Shown here in pieces: positions 33,745 to 46,065 of a stretch of DNA of 64,000 nt. The notes under the pieces are model-generated. The model ran no database searches. It worked only from the letters and a program-made list of their open reading frames with translations, and was not told where the DNA came from. Where the stretch lies: positions 682,001 through 746,000 of the forward strand of contig JANVFP010000010.1 in assembly GCA_027919835.1 (NCBI GenBank), written 5' to 3'. Both the position numbers and the translations under genes were made by a program. Position 1 is the first letter of the stretch. Each line of letters begins with the position of its first letter. Origin of the DNA: Lentinula raphanica (lineage: Eukaryota > Basidiomycota > Agaricomycetes > Agaricales > Omphalotaceae).

Positions 33745-36700
33745 ATGGACGGCGACGACGGTACTACTCAACTTGGCAGTCATCCAATATTCTCTACACC
33801 ATCAAAATCCTTGATTCCATCTTATGATACCTCACTCGAACTTTCAACAAACACCCTTTCCTCTTTCATGCCGACAAACATCACAGACAATGGCTCGAGC
33901 TGTCGACGGCAAGTCATGGTTCTTAGAGACACCGATCTCATTCTGGCATCTGGGAGAGAACTTAGGATCACCTCATTAGCGGAATCGAAAGTTAGGCAAA
34001 GCCATACAAAGAGCTATAAGGTGATGCTATCGCGAACTGCCTATCTCGACGATTTCTGAGCGCAAAGACAGATTCTACATACGCCCAACATTCAATTCAA
34101 GATCGACCAACTAGCTCTTAACTCGAATGGCAAACTCCTAGCAGTTGCTGGTGCCTTCCAAGTCGCCGTTGTTGTTCTTCCCCGTGCAGGATATTTCCGG
34201 CTGGTGCCAGAAACGATAGACTGCAAGTGCGCAAGTTTACCACCAAGTTTCAAAGTACCAACTGAAGTATCTTAGGTCTATTCAAATAGGTCAATTCTAT
34301 CATGGCTCAGACTCTGCTGTGCCGATCGCCAAAATTGATTGGCATCCTTGGGGAGAGGCTGGTTCGACACTAATGGTGATGACTCTAGACGGGAAACTCA
34401 GGTGCGTGGGCTGGTTTATGTATCGTTGTGTGTGTGCTTGACAAATTATCAGAGAGTACGATATATCAGTGGATACTGAAGAACCTCAACAAACTTTATC
34501 GTTTGTCCCCGAGAAGAAACCAGGTCGATCATTCGTCGCAGAGGATGCTTCTGAGCGCGAAGTCGTGTCTTTCACCCTTGGAAAAGGCAAAGCTGACTGG
34601 GGCCCACTTACGCTTTATGCACTTATGAGATCAGGAGACGTTTATTCCATATGTCCTTACATGCCTCAAAACGCGTACGCCTTAGTTTCGTCCCCGTTGC
34701 GTGCATGCCATTGACAGTAAGAGAGTACAGATCTATCCCTCCGCTTATGTTCACTCTTTGGAATGCTTCATCTCAGCCAAACAAGAATTCATCAAACAAG
34801 GATCGAGCTCACAGGTCAACAAGAATATGTCTATCCTTTATGATTATCAGCACAAGTATATCAGTGCTCTGTTGAAGCAACTTCCTCCCGGAACAGTATT
34901 CCCTGCCCCTTCACGTTCTGTCCTCATGCATCCTCCTACTAGTATCAAAGCTCCACCTGCACGTCAAGGACCTTTCCTGTTACAACCGTCTCCCAGGATG
35001 CTTGACGGAAGCGAAGGCGGAGATGCCACAGATATAATCTATCTGTCGTATAGCCAGGTTGCAGAGAGCGACGGTGATGCTGAGGATGGGATCACAGAAA
35101 ACCTTGATGTCGTCCTCATCACTTATCAGGATGGTAAAATTGATGTCTGTTTGGACGTCGAAAAGGTAGAGGCTAGATGGCAAAGCAAGGTTAGAGGCTT
35201 AGTATTATATCCCCGTTCTCACGTGAAACTGAGTTTCCTCTTCCAGAGCACAAGCCATGATCTCCCTATGCTCGCCGTATATGAATGCATCGACCTGGGT
35301 TTGATCTCGATGTTGAGGTCGTTACCCTCCACGCAGGGCTCCCATTCAGCATTGGACCTGCTGCAAGGAAACTACCCGCTTTGTTCAGTGGATCCAATTC
35401 ACAACGACACGATATATGTATACCATGCCTTTGGTGTTCATGCCCTTCATCTGCGACCTGCTCTTGATGCTTTGTTCTCCGCTTTGAGTTCAGATGGAAA
35501 CACATCGGAATCTCTCGACCTCTCATCTTCCACTGCTGTTCAACCAATTCTGTCGACCTTCTCTGTCGAGAGGAAGTGAGTGATTTGTCACTTCTCGCGG
35601 CAGGTTTCACTCATTTTCTAGCTAGATCATCGAACCCAGTGATTGCTTTGGCCATTCCAGACGACGTGTATCTTTCCTACAGTATCTACGTTCTAACGTC
35701 AGCCATGCGTATCACGACATTCTCCCTGAATCCCCGTCCTGAATCCCCATCTCCAAAATCAAACGAACGCGAAAAGCTCGCGCCATCTACTAACCGACGT
35801 CTCGAACTACTTGGAGATGTACCACCATATGCTTCCTTGCTCGGCACAGACCCATGGACACCACCATCGGTATTGTCGCGATCCACAGGCCTTCCTTCCA
35901 ATCCTCGCCTCTCTTTACCTAATGATTCATCCCAACGAGAGTTCATGCTCACCCCAGACACACTCCGGTATCTCGCCACGACTGTGACCCGATATAGCGA
36001 TCAGATTCGGGAGGTCGAATTAGCGCAACACGGTGCTGAAGGACGCGCCGCATTGCAGGCCCAAGAGGTTGTCAGGCAAACTGCCAAATGTCGGGAGATC
36101 CTTAGTATCTTGGAGAGATTGAAGGGGCGGCAGAGAGAAGCGAGTCAGAAACGAATACAGCAGGTGCAAGAAGAGCAAAGAACGTTGCTAAAGAGGTCAG
36201 ATCGAATGTTGCAGGTGATGATGGAGAAAGCGTCTCCTGAGCTTAGCGAGCATGAGACGAAATGGTTTGAAGAGCTCAAGCGGATGAAGGAGGTTGTGCT
36301 GGGTGCTGATAGATATGATGAGAGTTCACTCTCTATAAGGATTCGAACCGTGCGTGCTTTTTTTTCTATGTCGTGATTGCAACGATAACGCGTAAGGCGC
36401 TGGTGGTTAGCTTGAACGCGAATATGCTCGCCTTATGCCGAATCTCAAAGCTCTTGTGGAGAAAGAACGTCGACGGCGCCTGAAAGCTACACAAGAAAAC
36501 TCGGGCCTGGGTGTAACACAAGCGTTTGAGTTTGGACAACGGTCAAACCATGAGTCGGTATACTGGTGGATTGCGTGGCTTGTTACTAATACGACTCCTT
36601 CTTTTCTAGACGCAGCCGACTCGCAGATCTAGAGCAAGAGGTTACCAAACTTGCAGAGAAATTGGATGTGACTTTGGTCAAACCACCATCAGCTCGGTAG
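33745..36700 (+). CDS. NUP82: Nucleoporin of the Nup82/Nup88 family
   Basis: Component of the cytoplasmic face of the nuclear pore. Start ATG 33745 (MDGDDGTTQLGSHPIFS). N-terminal beta-propeller-like part: HTPNIQFKIDQLALNSNGKL, IAKIDWHPWGEAGSTLMVMT (the DWHPWG motif is characteristic), GPLTLYALMRSGDVYSICPY. Middle part with LDVVLITYQDGKIDVCLDVE and LPMLAVYECIDLGL. The C-terminal third is predicted coiled coil: AALQAQEVVRQTAKCREILS, LKGRQREASQKRIQ, LVEKERRRRLKAT, LADLEQEVTKLAEKLD. About ten introns. Ends at 36700. A partial inverted copy of its last exons lies at 29453-29665. Confidence 0.85.
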
Positions 36701-37303
36701 CTGGCCGCAGCTGGTAAAGAATCTGGGATGATGATGAGAGTCAAGCATACATCTATCTTTGAATGCGATAGCATGATGTCCCGTCCATTGTCATAACATT
36801 TACTCTTGTGTATTTGTCTGGCAGACTATTGGTGGGGCGCAATGAGGCAACATGAGAACCTGGCCTGGGCCATAGACAACGGCTAACACTGGGCTAACAC
36901 AACACACGATTCAACTTCCACTCAGAAGTTTGACGGTGAACATGGAAGTAGCCAAAGCGCATAATTTGCATAGGTGGAAGTAATCGACAGCATAGGGCAT
37001 AGGTAGCATAAACAAAAGAGAATTTTCTATAGAGTGGGTGAAAGGCTGGACCCAGAACGAGTAACCCTCCATTTCACAACCTTCAATTTATCAGACCAGG
37101 TTACTAGCCAGCTCGTAACCGCAGTCTCGACTCTGTTGCCCAACCAACATCGGCAACCTCTTCAACACCACCTCAGACCCCCTCCCTCCCCCTCCCTCCT
37201 CCATCATCTTCGTCGGCCCCTCCCGATCACCACTACCCTTGACTACCCTTGGCCCCTCTTCGGACCACGATGTGCGAGTTGAAATTTTGGGCCGTTACAA
37301 TTG
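36701..37303. other. Duplicated 3' flank of copy A
   Basis: No gene. 36905-37110 is closely similar to 53733-53935 (GTAGCCAAAGC, AATTxTCTATAGAGTG, ACTAGCCAGCTCG), which is the corresponding flank of copy C. A CT-rich stretch at 37167-37210 matches the purine tract near the ends of the other copies. Confidence 0.6.
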
Positions 37304-38196
37304 TCATTGAAAGGAGAATACATTTCCATTGAACCCGCTTTCCAGAGGCTGGCTTGTGCTGGGTACCCACTCCCATGCCCCAGTGAAAGTGAAGGTTGTC
37401 GCATCAGGCAGCCTCTAGAAATTGGCCGGGTGCAGTCAGTGTGAAGCATTCGATCGTTTCAGGGGACTCAACTGACCAGCTCAAGCATGTTATCCACCGA
37501 TGCCAACAAGACCTTGACATTGCCTTCACCATATCCAACTTGGCCCACCAATGCGTGGTGAGAGAAATATTCAAAGAAGTAAGGTAGTTGACGTTCGAAG
37601 ATTTCTGGGTGAATCCAAGTCATGTAAAGACGGGCGCGTAGTGAACCGTTTGGATTCAAGACTGTGATGTCCAGCCAGAATACACCATCGAAATCCATGC
37701 TCTCTCGAAAGTGCTCTGCTGGACCGATCGTTTCCGAGATATGAGTAGAACTACCCATATAAGTCAGCTTGGTGACTCGGAAGGAGCTGCGTTTATCAGG
37801 GACTGTCTCTGGATCTAGTGGGCGATGCTTTTGGCGAGCATCAAATACTGGCAGGATCCATGGAAGCTCATATCTCACGCCCTCACCCAACCACCCCGCG
37901 ACCTCCTCCGAGATGAAAGGCTGATATTTACCATCCTTTGGGCGGATATGCCAAAGTTTGACCTCGACTGAGTACTCTGTAACTGGTCCTTCACCATGGA
38001 CACCAGAAGGGGCATGAGTATCGATGCTCCCAGTCGAATGACCCTCCTTCAAGTTGCGTGCGATCAGTAAAAGATTCAAACACTCCAAAATTTCTAAGCT
38101 CACCGTAGGATCCGGAGTAGTACGTATCGGCGTCGCAAAAACAGAGGCGGGACAGATGAGGCCCAGGTAGAAGATAGATGTAAACAAGAGTCGCAT
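37304..38196 (-). CDS. Secreted protein of unknown family, copy A
   Basis: Exon 1 from ATG 38196: signal peptide MRLLFTSIFYLGLICPASVF, then ATPIRTTPDPT, donor GTGAGC. After an intron ending near 38047 the mature protein starts EGHSTGSIDT. Core: GPVTEYSVEVKLWHIRPKDG, ISEEVAGWLGEGVRYELPWI, RVTKLTYMGSSTH, FWLDITVLNPNGSLRARLYM, FEYFSHHALVGQVGYG. Donor GTCAGT after NMLEL, last exon RLPDATTFTFTGAWEW, GNVFSFQ-stop at 37304. Reading this last exon is supported by its match to copies B, C and D. About 280 codons, no known domain. 522 bp from copy B, same strand. Confidence 0.7.
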
Positions 38197-38718
38197 CGTG
38201 CAAAGAAACTGGGCACTGTGCGTTTTTGGGGTTTTTTGAATGCTGAAAGCAGATGTGTGATTGTTGATTGAGATTGGACCGGCCAGCGGTGGGGGATGAA
38301 AAACGACAGTCGGAAATGTTCATGGTTTTTAAGAAGAGATTTTCGGCCCAGCCCTGCATGTGTTCAAGCCCGGATCCATCAGCAGATGATCAATTCCGAT
38401 GGATTCCCTTGGATTCCAACAGATTCCAACCTATATTCCAACTTCCAAGCAATGTATGCAGCGCCCCGATGAGTATCACTGTTTCGTAGCATCTGGTAGC
38501 AGCTGGTAGCCTCTCCTGTCACAATGCAATGATTGAGGTATTTTCTACTTTGGGAGTTTTAACTGATATGCCACGATAACTGACATACTAAGAAACCTCG
38601 AACTCATCCGACTCAGAGGAAGAAAAAACATCGACAGCGTAATAACGATCCAACTCAGATCCTGGAAGTTGGACTCAGTATAGTATGCATACGTAGAAGG
38701 AAATGATCAACGGCATAA

Positions 38719-39779
38719 TCAACTCTTTGAAACAAATGGTAACCGCTGTCTCATTCTTGTTTTCCAATTACTAGGCTTGTCACCCTTGGCAACATCCTCA
38801 GCGCCTCCTCCTCCTCCTCCTTCGCTACCTTCTCCGCTTCCCTCACCTCCCTTGACACTCCTTACAAACCCTTCTTGAAACGAGAACGTGGTCTCTCCAC
38901 CGAGCTCCATTGTTTTCCGAGGTGCTAATCCGCTGGGTTGCCACCTCGACTTCTCGACGGAGAAGTCGATCATTTCCCCATCGCAAGTTGTAAGCTAGAA
39001 CGATGTACAGTCAGTGTGAGGCATTCTATCTTTTCAAGACTAACCAGTCCGTTTGGTCGAATCAATGTGATCTGGTTCTTGACAAGATTGTGGCCATATC
39101 CAACTCTGCCTTCCAATGCGGTGGTACCGAACAAAAAATCCTCTACACCCAATTTGCCTTGCTGATAACGTTCGGGGTAGACCAAACATATAACAAGACG
39201 GGCGCGTGGCATACCGTTCGACCCCAATATCATGAGGTACAGCCAGTACTCGTCAATCCCAACGGACCACCCATCGCGTGGCATGTGAAAGTGCTTGGCT
39301 TGATCTCGAGGGACAATGGACTCGCGTCCAGTTGTATAACTGCCCTCATAAGACAGCTCGCTGACTCGGAAGGAGCTGTGTAAATCAGGCACTGTCTTTG
39401 GATCTAGTCGGCGATTCTCCTCGTCAGCAACAAATATCGGCAGGATCCATGGAAGTAGAATTTCCATGCCATCGCGCAAATTGTCTGCGACCTCCTCTGT
39501 GATGACGTGAGGTTTGGTTCCCTTGGGGCGGAGATGGTGGAGTTTGAGCTCGACTGTGTACTCTGTAACTGGTTTTTCATCACGGGCATGAAGGGTACGA
39601 GTGACGTTCCCAGTCGAATCAACCTCCTGCACAGCATTTTCGATGGTCAGCGAAAGATATTGCCCACTCCAAAACCAAAGCTCACCGTAGAACTCGGAGT
39701 GGCACGTATCGGTGTTGCAAGAACAGAGGCGGGACAGAGGAGGCCCAGGTAGAGAATAAGTGTAAGCAAGAGTCGCATC
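38719..39779 (-). CDS. Secreted protein of unknown family, copy B
   Basis: Three exons. Exon 1 from ATG 39779: MRLLLTLILYLGLLCPASVL, ATPIRATPSST. Exon 2: EVDSTGNVTRTLHARDEKPV, TEYTVELKLHHLRPKGTKPH, TEEVADNLRDGMEILLPWIL, FRVSELSYEGSYT, GIDEYWLYLMILGSNG, ALEGRVGYGHNLVKNQITLI. Intron GTTAGT...TTCTAG. Exon 3: LTTCDGEMIDFSVEKSRWQP, METLGGETTFSFQ-like end, then a Gly/Glu-rich tail (GEGSGEGSEGGGGGG) and KTRMRQRLPFVSKS-stop at 38719. Best preserved copy, and used here as reference for the family. Predicted to be secreted; no cysteine pattern typical of small effectors. Confidence 0.75.
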
Positions 39780-40533
39780 GTGCAAAGATACTGGGCACTG
39801 TGCGTTTTCGGGGGGCTTTGAATTCGTAAAGCAGAGATGCGATATTCGAGTGAGATTGAACCGGCCAGCGGTGAGGGATGAAAACGACGGTCGGAAATTA
39901 TTGAGGTTTTAAGACAAAAATTTCAGCTCAGGCCTGTTCAGGCATATCAGTTCCATCAGCAGTTGATCACCTCCACTGAATGCTAGCATTGCCCTGTAGC
40001 GCCCCGATGAGTATCAGTGTTCTGTAGCATCTGGTACTACATGTGCAATCGAGGTATTTTCTGCAAGTTAAAACACAGGTTTCATTCGATCATATTTCGG
40101 ATTGGCCGAGGACAATGGTGCCGCTGGATATATTTCTCGAAAACGATTAACTGTTTGAGGTCTGAGTACTACGAGCTTTTTTATGTAACAGTCAAAATAT
40201 CCAGATTTTGCAACATTGGTGACTTACAGTGACTTACTCAGAACGTCCGTACCAGCCTGTATCAGCCTATTGAGGCGGTATCAAGCACTGGCGACGAATG
40301 TTGGAATTCGACAATGGTCTACGTGGTTAAGAGACCGTGGGCGCTTACTAATAATAGGCTACATATAGCGAGAACATCACCCTCGACGGCAGTGATGGAA
40401 GGACAGACGGACAGGGTCAAAAGACAAGGACACTTTTTTGTGTCTTTTGACCGGAGGACTCCGACAGTAGGCCGTTCAATTGACCTGTCCTCGTCACCTG
40501 ATAGTCACGCTATGGACTTGCTGTAGACGCCCG
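39780..40533. promoter_or_regulatory. Copy B promoter and unique spacer up to the retroelement
   Basis: 39780-39920 is the promoter block shared by A-D. 39985-40065 (GCGCCCCGATGAGTATCA, GTAGCATCTGGTA) is shared with the upstream regions of A (38460) and C (55305). A 12-bp stem inverted repeat GGTCAAAAGACA at 40415-40426 / 40441-40452 lies near the retroelement border. No gene. Confidence 0.5.
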
Positions 40534-40630
40534 ATAAGATAGGCTTATCGTCTCACTAGACCTGAAGATAAAAGTATAACTACAATAATATATATATCAG
40601 AGTAGGTTTGGGCTAGGCTTGGCCTGGCGC
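40534..40630. repeat. Repeat b2 (97 bp) of the Ngaro-like element
   Basis: Identical to 40863-40959. Begins ATAAGATAGGCTTATCGTCT on the plus strand. Confidence 0.95.
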
Positions 40631-40716
40631 GTGGGTGGGCACACACGTAGCAAACGTTCAAGCCAGGAGAGCCACACAATATTTGGCTCTAGAGTCACAA
40701 AGGGTGGGTGGGAGGG

Positions 40717-40862
40717 CGCGAAGAATTGGTCCCGAGAGGTTTACAGCGATGAGAGCGTAGAGCAAAGTCTTAAGCGCTCGCCGGCGCTTAGACAGAAAGG
40801 ATGTTCTCATCGCCTTGGCCTATCATATCCTCTGAGAAGCTCACATAATCACTTCTCTCAGA
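40717..40862. repeat. Repeat a2 (146 bp) of the Ngaro-like element
   Basis: Matches 46066-46211 with five differences. Contains an internal inverted motif AAGCGCTCGCCGGCGCTT. Confidence 0.93.
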
Positions 40863-40959
40863 ATAAGATAGGCTTATCGTCTCACTAGACCTGAAGATAA
40901 AAGTATAACTACAATAATATATATATCAGAGTAGGTTTGGGCTAGGCTTGGCCTGGCGC
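40863..40959. repeat. Repeat b1 (97 bp) of the Ngaro-like element
   Basis: Identical to 40534-40630 and directly abuts repeat a2. Confidence 0.95.
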
Positions 40960-41232
40960 TCCCACCCATAGAGGGAGAGTGGCTGTACCCCCAGATAGAG
41001 CCCGAGGCTCCACCGCAGACGCTCGACATCTACGGCGAGGGAATGGCCCCAGTCAGAGTCAAGGGATTACCAAAATGTACTGACAGTATATTGCAAATTT
41101 GGGAAAACATAAAGAGAGTCAATCATCTAAAGACAAGTTATTACCGTTTATACAGTCGGAGATGAGGTCCTTGCTAATACCGGTATCGGTGCGGAATTTT
41201 TCCATAATACTTTTTACTCGGTCCAAATCATT

Positions 41233-42606
41233 CTAGTAAGCGTCTGTAGCCTGAGAAACAACAATGTCCTCCAATTTTCGCCAGTAGACCAAGAATGCGA
41301 GAGATGTCCAACCACCTATAGCAGCAACTACGTGAGGGGGTACCCCTGCTAACAACAACTCAACAGCCCCGCCGATTCGGAAGCTATGGCCGTAAACCTT
41401 GTCCATGCGTTCATTTGACCAGATTTTGGACACAACTGTGAGAAATCGGGATTTTGTCATGTGTTGAGGGCATCCAGAATCGTCCATATAAGTGAAGAGT
41501 GAGTAACCTTCAGGGATTTCTGAATTCCTGGACCAATGCAGTTGAAAAGCGTCACATGGGCATAGAGCCTCAAAAAAGCGGGAAGCGACCACGTCGGCGC
41601 CGAGTTCTTTCGTTGACTTGGTCCAAGGTATGTGAAATTTCAGTCTCCTTCGTTCATTGAAGGAGATGTAATCTGAGATTGAACCGGTGCGAGAAACATG
41701 AAGTTTGGGATTAAAGGATGAAGAAGAAGGAATGGTCAGCTCGCCGAGACGACGACAGCCCCAGAAACATACAAGGGCGATAGCCCAAATAGCACAGTGG
41801 AAAGGAGAGTCCAGGTTAAGATTATTGCGAAGCACCACAAGGTGGTTAAGAGTGATAGGTGGACGAGGGAGGCGTCTCAGGTGAGAACCTTTGACGTTAG
41901 CTGCTCTCCGTGCCAGTTTCAGCCAGTCGGAGTCTTCTGGCCAGGGTGCGTGGTTGAAAATGTGCCACGAACGGATACCTGAGATCCATGTTCGAATGGT
42001 ACTTCCCGGATGTTTTCCTGCATGATGTCCCACGAAACCAGCAAGAAGGATATCAGATGCCGGCATCCGCATGTCTTCCGGAATGTTCTCTGAATCACAG
42101 AATTGTTGCCACCGTAGAATGCCTGCTGCGTAGGTGGATTTTGTTGAGCTGGAAATGCCTGAGCCCACCAGAAGCTCGGCGTCTCTAAGGATATGGGCTG
42201 GCGTGGATTTCAAAATATTTGATTTACGTTCAATTGAGTATGGGGAGAGCCATGCGTGAATGCGATCTTTGGCGGGAACAGGAGGACACAAACTGTTGGT
42301 GTTGGTAAGGGAGGAAGTCCGAATTTTCCTTGATGAGGTGGTGATAGTAAGCCCTCCCCAGGAAGGTATGTCGGGCTGAGTTACTGGTATCTTGGTAGAG
42401 GTTTGAGAGTGGCGTGCAAGTGAAGACGGAACAGATTCATGAGACGAAGATGGGATGGGTTGGTGGCAGTAGAAAGAGCAAAGCGGGTCCAATGGATTCA
42501 ATTTTGGACTAGTCGTGGGCCTGATTTGAGTGACTGATGGGCGCGGAACATCAGCCAAACTCGTGCTATGAGAGCCGAGCACCAATTCATGAAGTGGGCT
42601 AAACAA
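41233..42606 (-). CDS. Tyrosine recombinase of the Ngaro-like element
   Basis: 457 codons. Core-binding part SSTKSTYAAGILRWQQFC, catalytic part with Arg in FWGCRRLGEL (residues about 282-290), H407-x-x-R410 in GHSFRIGGA, W433 in GGWTS and Tyr441 in YWRKLEDIV. The R...H-x-x-R...W...Y set is complete, so the enzyme may be active. The first ~100 residues are low-complexity and could in part be linked by splicing to the preceding RT frame. Confidence 0.88.
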   Translation of the reverse strand: MFSPLHELVLGSHSTSLADVPRPSVTQIRPTTSPKLNPLDPLCSFYCHQPIPSSSHESVPSSLARHSQTSTKIPVTQPDIPSWGGLTITTSSRKIRTSSLTNTNSLCPPVPAKDRIHAWLSPYSIERKSNILKSTPAHILRDAELLVGSGISSSTKSTYAAGILRWQQFCDSENIPEDMRMPASDILLAGFVGHHAGKHPGSTIRTWISGIRSWHIFNHAPWPEDSDWLKLARRAANVKGSHLRRLPRPPITLNHLVVLRNNLNLDSPFHCAIWAIALVCFWGCRRLGELTIPSSSSFNPKLHVSRTGSISDYISFNERRRLKFHIPWTKSTKELGADVVASRFFEALCPCDAFQLHWSRNSEIPEGYSLFTYMDDSGCPQHMTKSRFLTVVSKIWSNERMDKVYGHSFRIGGAVELLLAGVPPHVVAAIGGWTSLAFLVYWRKLEDIVVSQATDAY

Positions 42607-42661
42607 AGGAATGCACGGAATACTTGAGAAATGGGCAATTTACAAGGACTGCTAGCGTTAC

Positions 42662-44690
42662 CTAAACATAAACAAGTACTTCTTGTAGCTCCTTTGGGAG
42701 CTTGAACATCAGAGGAAGTTTGAATTCTGCAGGCCCGAGTTCCCCGCGCGAGATTGGGTCTGCCAAATTGTCTTTCGAACGAACATATTCGAGTTTGGGG
42801 TGAATGAAAAGAGGGCCTGTGACACCGCATGTGCGTTGCACTGCCAAGTTAATCCAGTAATTCGGGCTCTGAGCCTTGTCCATAGCACCGATAGTGCCTT
42901 TGTTGTCAGAGTGGATGAGTATGTGGATGTCGTGGAAGTCCATGACTTCCAAGTAATAGACGAGAAGCTCGATGGCTACCGTCTCGAGCCAGCAGATGTC
43001 TCGACCCAGAATTTTCCAGTGAGGCCGGAGACGGAAAGCTGCCCATCGGTCGCCAATGATGATGCCGATTCCCCATTCGAGAGAAGCATCAACGAAGATG
43101 TTGAGATCCTGAAGTGGGCCCAGTGGACGGAGTTCACGAAAGTAATCAGGGCCCAAGAGTTGCTGGTACCACCAACACAACTCTGTGATAACCGAAGCTG
43201 GAAGATATCTGCCCCTCGACTCTTCCCATGAGCTTCTGTAGGAAGCCATGAAGTTCGAGATGGGCGGAAGGTGAGAACGTCCCTCGAAATAGATGAACGC
43301 AATGTAGCAGAGAGTTCCGTGAATTTGTTCGACTGCGCTGAGTGGAGCCCTGTTGTGCTCATACGCGGCGATGAAGACATGAATGCGCTCGAGGTACTTC
43401 AGTCTTTTTTCGTCCGGGAGGCTGACTCGTTTGCGTTCAAGGTCCCATAGGAGGCCGATGAACTGTGATACTGTAGTGAATTCTTCGTCTCCCTTAACAA
43501 GGTTCCAAGGGACGTCGATATGTTCAATGGACTTGAGCATGGTCGCCTTGTTGTATCGATATGATCCAGAGTGCGTGGGGGTCCGGAATGGTTTGAGATC
43601 ATCCTCATATTTGAGAATGGCATCTAGCAATTTTACACGCCATATGTCCACCACTGCGTTGGCGATCATACCTGCATTGCTGCTGGCTGAAGATAGTCCA
43701 AAGCAGATCGTGTGGTCCACATAGAACTTCTTGTCGGGACCTTGAACTACCAGGAAAGGTTTGTGATGAGGAAGAGCTGGGCAAGTTCGATGGAATTTTT
43801 TGATATCAAGGCCACAGACTTGAGTGCCCGGGGGAGCATTTGCCACCTGAAATCAGGAATAGCATAATTGAGTACATGAAAGTTCGGAAATTGGAAGTCA
43901 ATGGAAAGTCAATGTACGGAAACGCCACTAGGCTGTACATGTGAATTGGACTTTGTAGTCCCGCTAACTTTGCGGGACTGGACATCGCGTACAACGCCAT
44001 TTGTCTCACCAACTTGGTGGACATTCAGTGTTGTTTGAAACTGAAATGCACTTCGATAGATGAAAGAAAGGACTCACCATTTCTGCCACCTTAGGCGCTG
44101 TATCAAAGCGAGTGGGAAAGAAGTCCTTCTGGACGAAAGCGTTGACCGAAGGCATGAGACCTCTCTCCGAGTTCCGGCCACCTTTTGAAAGGTTTCTGCA
44201 AACCCTGTACTTTGTGGGCTTGCCCGGTGCCTGAGTTTGTGTGGCCACGATCAGCGGCGAGACATAGAAATGACCTCGCATGATCATATGCATTTCATCC
44301 TTCTCAAAGGGGCCCGACATTCGTCTAGCCGCTATCTCCTCTGCGAGATAGTCCTGAATGACATCCGGGTGCTCGTCAACGGAAGGGTGATTGGGAATGA
44401 TGATAGTTTCTTGCAGCCGAGGCATGTTGCCAATAGGGAAGCCGGTACGCAGATTATGAATGAGATCAGGGTATTGGTCAGTCAAGCCACAAGAAGAGAG
44501 TTCGGATTCCAAAGCGTCAACATTATAAGGAGTTACAATGCGTTCAAAAATTTCGTTGTGAGAAGGAACGGAGCCATGCAAGCGAGAGCGGAAATGTATA
44601 GCATCTGAGAAGTTGTGATAAGAAAGCACCGGTGGGATTGATAGCTTGAGGAAGGAGTCCGCGGGTTCATTTTCTACAAGCCCAAGAGAA
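42662..44690 (-). CDS. Reverse transcriptase / RNase H of the Ngaro-like element
   Basis: The N-terminal part (44690 to about 44077) reads SYHNFSDAIHFRSRLHGSVP, KYRVCRNLSKGGRN, VNAFVQKDFFPTRFDTAPKV. An intron of about 230 nt (GTGAGT...TTTCAG) leads to VANAPPGTQVCGLDIKKFHR, CFGLSSASSNAGMIANAVVD and the catalytic motif KYEDDLKPF. RNase H follows with DLNIFVDASLEWGIG, WLETVAIELLVYYLE and SDNKGTIGAM. Ends VLVYV-stop at 42662, a few dozen bases before the recombinase frame. All RT and RNase H key acids appear present. Confidence 0.82.
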
Positions 44691-46048
44691 GGCGTGGTGC
44701 GAAGGACTCCCGCAAAATGAGCAGGCGTGGGCGTCTCTACACTGCGCTGCCCAGCTGCAGGAACCTCTGATGTTCCATCCATAGCAGATGCGTCTCTCTG
44801 GGCCTGATTTGACACCCAGTGCTTGGCCTCTTGGCCCCAGTATCCACCTGGTCCAGAGGAGAGGCCCGTGTTTTGAGTCCACATGTTGTTCCGCTGAATG
44901 TCCCCTCTTAGCGCATCCGAGGCAACAAGGGTCGAGGGAGGCACCCTTGGTGCCCTTTGAAAAGGGCTTGGACATAATGGCTGAAGGTTTCGAAGAGGAG
45001 TGAGAGGATACAGAGTCGTGAGGGATGTGGGCCGGTTGAGAGGATATCGAGGGAGGGGCCAAAGATTGTTTGCGAAGTTCACTACGGACATTCTCCCAGC
45101 AAATTTCGTATGAACTGAGGCTAAATGGTTTGTCGTAGAGTTGGCGATCCCGCCGGAAGTCCAGTTCTCTCGGCTTCCAGATACTGTAGTATAATTCCGA
45201 CTCCGGTTGTTGGGTGCAGAAAAGGAAGTGATTACGAGTCCATATGGAACGGGTCCCCGCCTCTCCTTCGGGGTCGCATTCAGTTTCGAAGAGGAAGTAG
45301 TTTTTGGCCGCTTGTTGGAACTGAGGGTATGTGAGACCTTCGTCCTCCCTGTCCGCTGCTTTCGCGATGCCCAATTTGTCGAGGAGATCTTTCAAGACAA
45401 TGACCTCCTGCTTGATGCCATCCAAGGAAACCTTGCATGTTTTGAAAGAAGCTACATGAGCGTGGATGTGAGTCAAGTTTCTCTCGGTAAAGATTGGAAG
45501 AGGAAGGTAGCTGTTGTGTTTCGCAACTGCATATAGGCACTCGGGAATAGCCATATTCTTCGGCGCGAGGTGATCATGGGACTTTTCGATGATTGGAGGC
45601 ATAAGCTTTGGGTTTTTAGGGACAGGCTGCTCTGAGGTTGGAATCTCCTCCCTGGTTCTCTTGTCACGCGACGGGCCTCTGAGTTGTTTATATGCTGCAT
45701 GGCCGAGATGATGTATGTTGGTAGGAAGTCTTTGACGCGTTCAAAAAGGGTTTTTGAGAGTCTGATCTCCTCGAACTCGTCCTCAGAGATAGTTATTAGA
45801 GAAGCCATCGGGGAAGGTGTGTCTGTTTCGCCCTTCGACAAGTTCCGCAAGTAAACCTGGTTGTTTGCCTTCTCGATCTCCTGATTCTTCTGTAGCTTAG
45901 CCTCAAGCGAGAGATTTTTGAGGGCGGAAAGAAGATGGGCTTTGTGAGTTATCCTCTGTCTTCCTTCTACTTGGCGTGAAGCTGTGGTTCTGAGGAGAAG
46001 CCTTGGTCTGTTTCCTGAGTCTCCTGAGTCTGAAGGTATGTTTGTCAT
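44667..46048 (-). CDS. Gag-like protein of the Ngaro-like element
   Basis: Starts with MTNIPSDSGDSGNRPR (46048). A coiled coil HLLSALKNLSLEAKLQKNQE follows. There is a frame change near 45650 (ARRVTREPG to TREEIPTSEQP), which needs either a short intron or is a lesion. The second part has TYPQFQQAAKNYFLF, SYEICWENVRSEL and a Cys/His-rich end, CYGWNIRGSCSWAAQC, CSFCGSPSHHAFSW, compatible with nucleic-acid binding. Ends at 44667 and overlaps the RT frame. Confidence 0.6.
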
Positions 46049-46065
46049 AGCAGAGAGGAAGTGAA

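Noticed and set aside
37034..37282. Plus-strand ORF, 82 codons
   Set aside because: Antisense to the 3' flank of family copy A in a CT-rich tract; part of the duplicated flank, not a gene.
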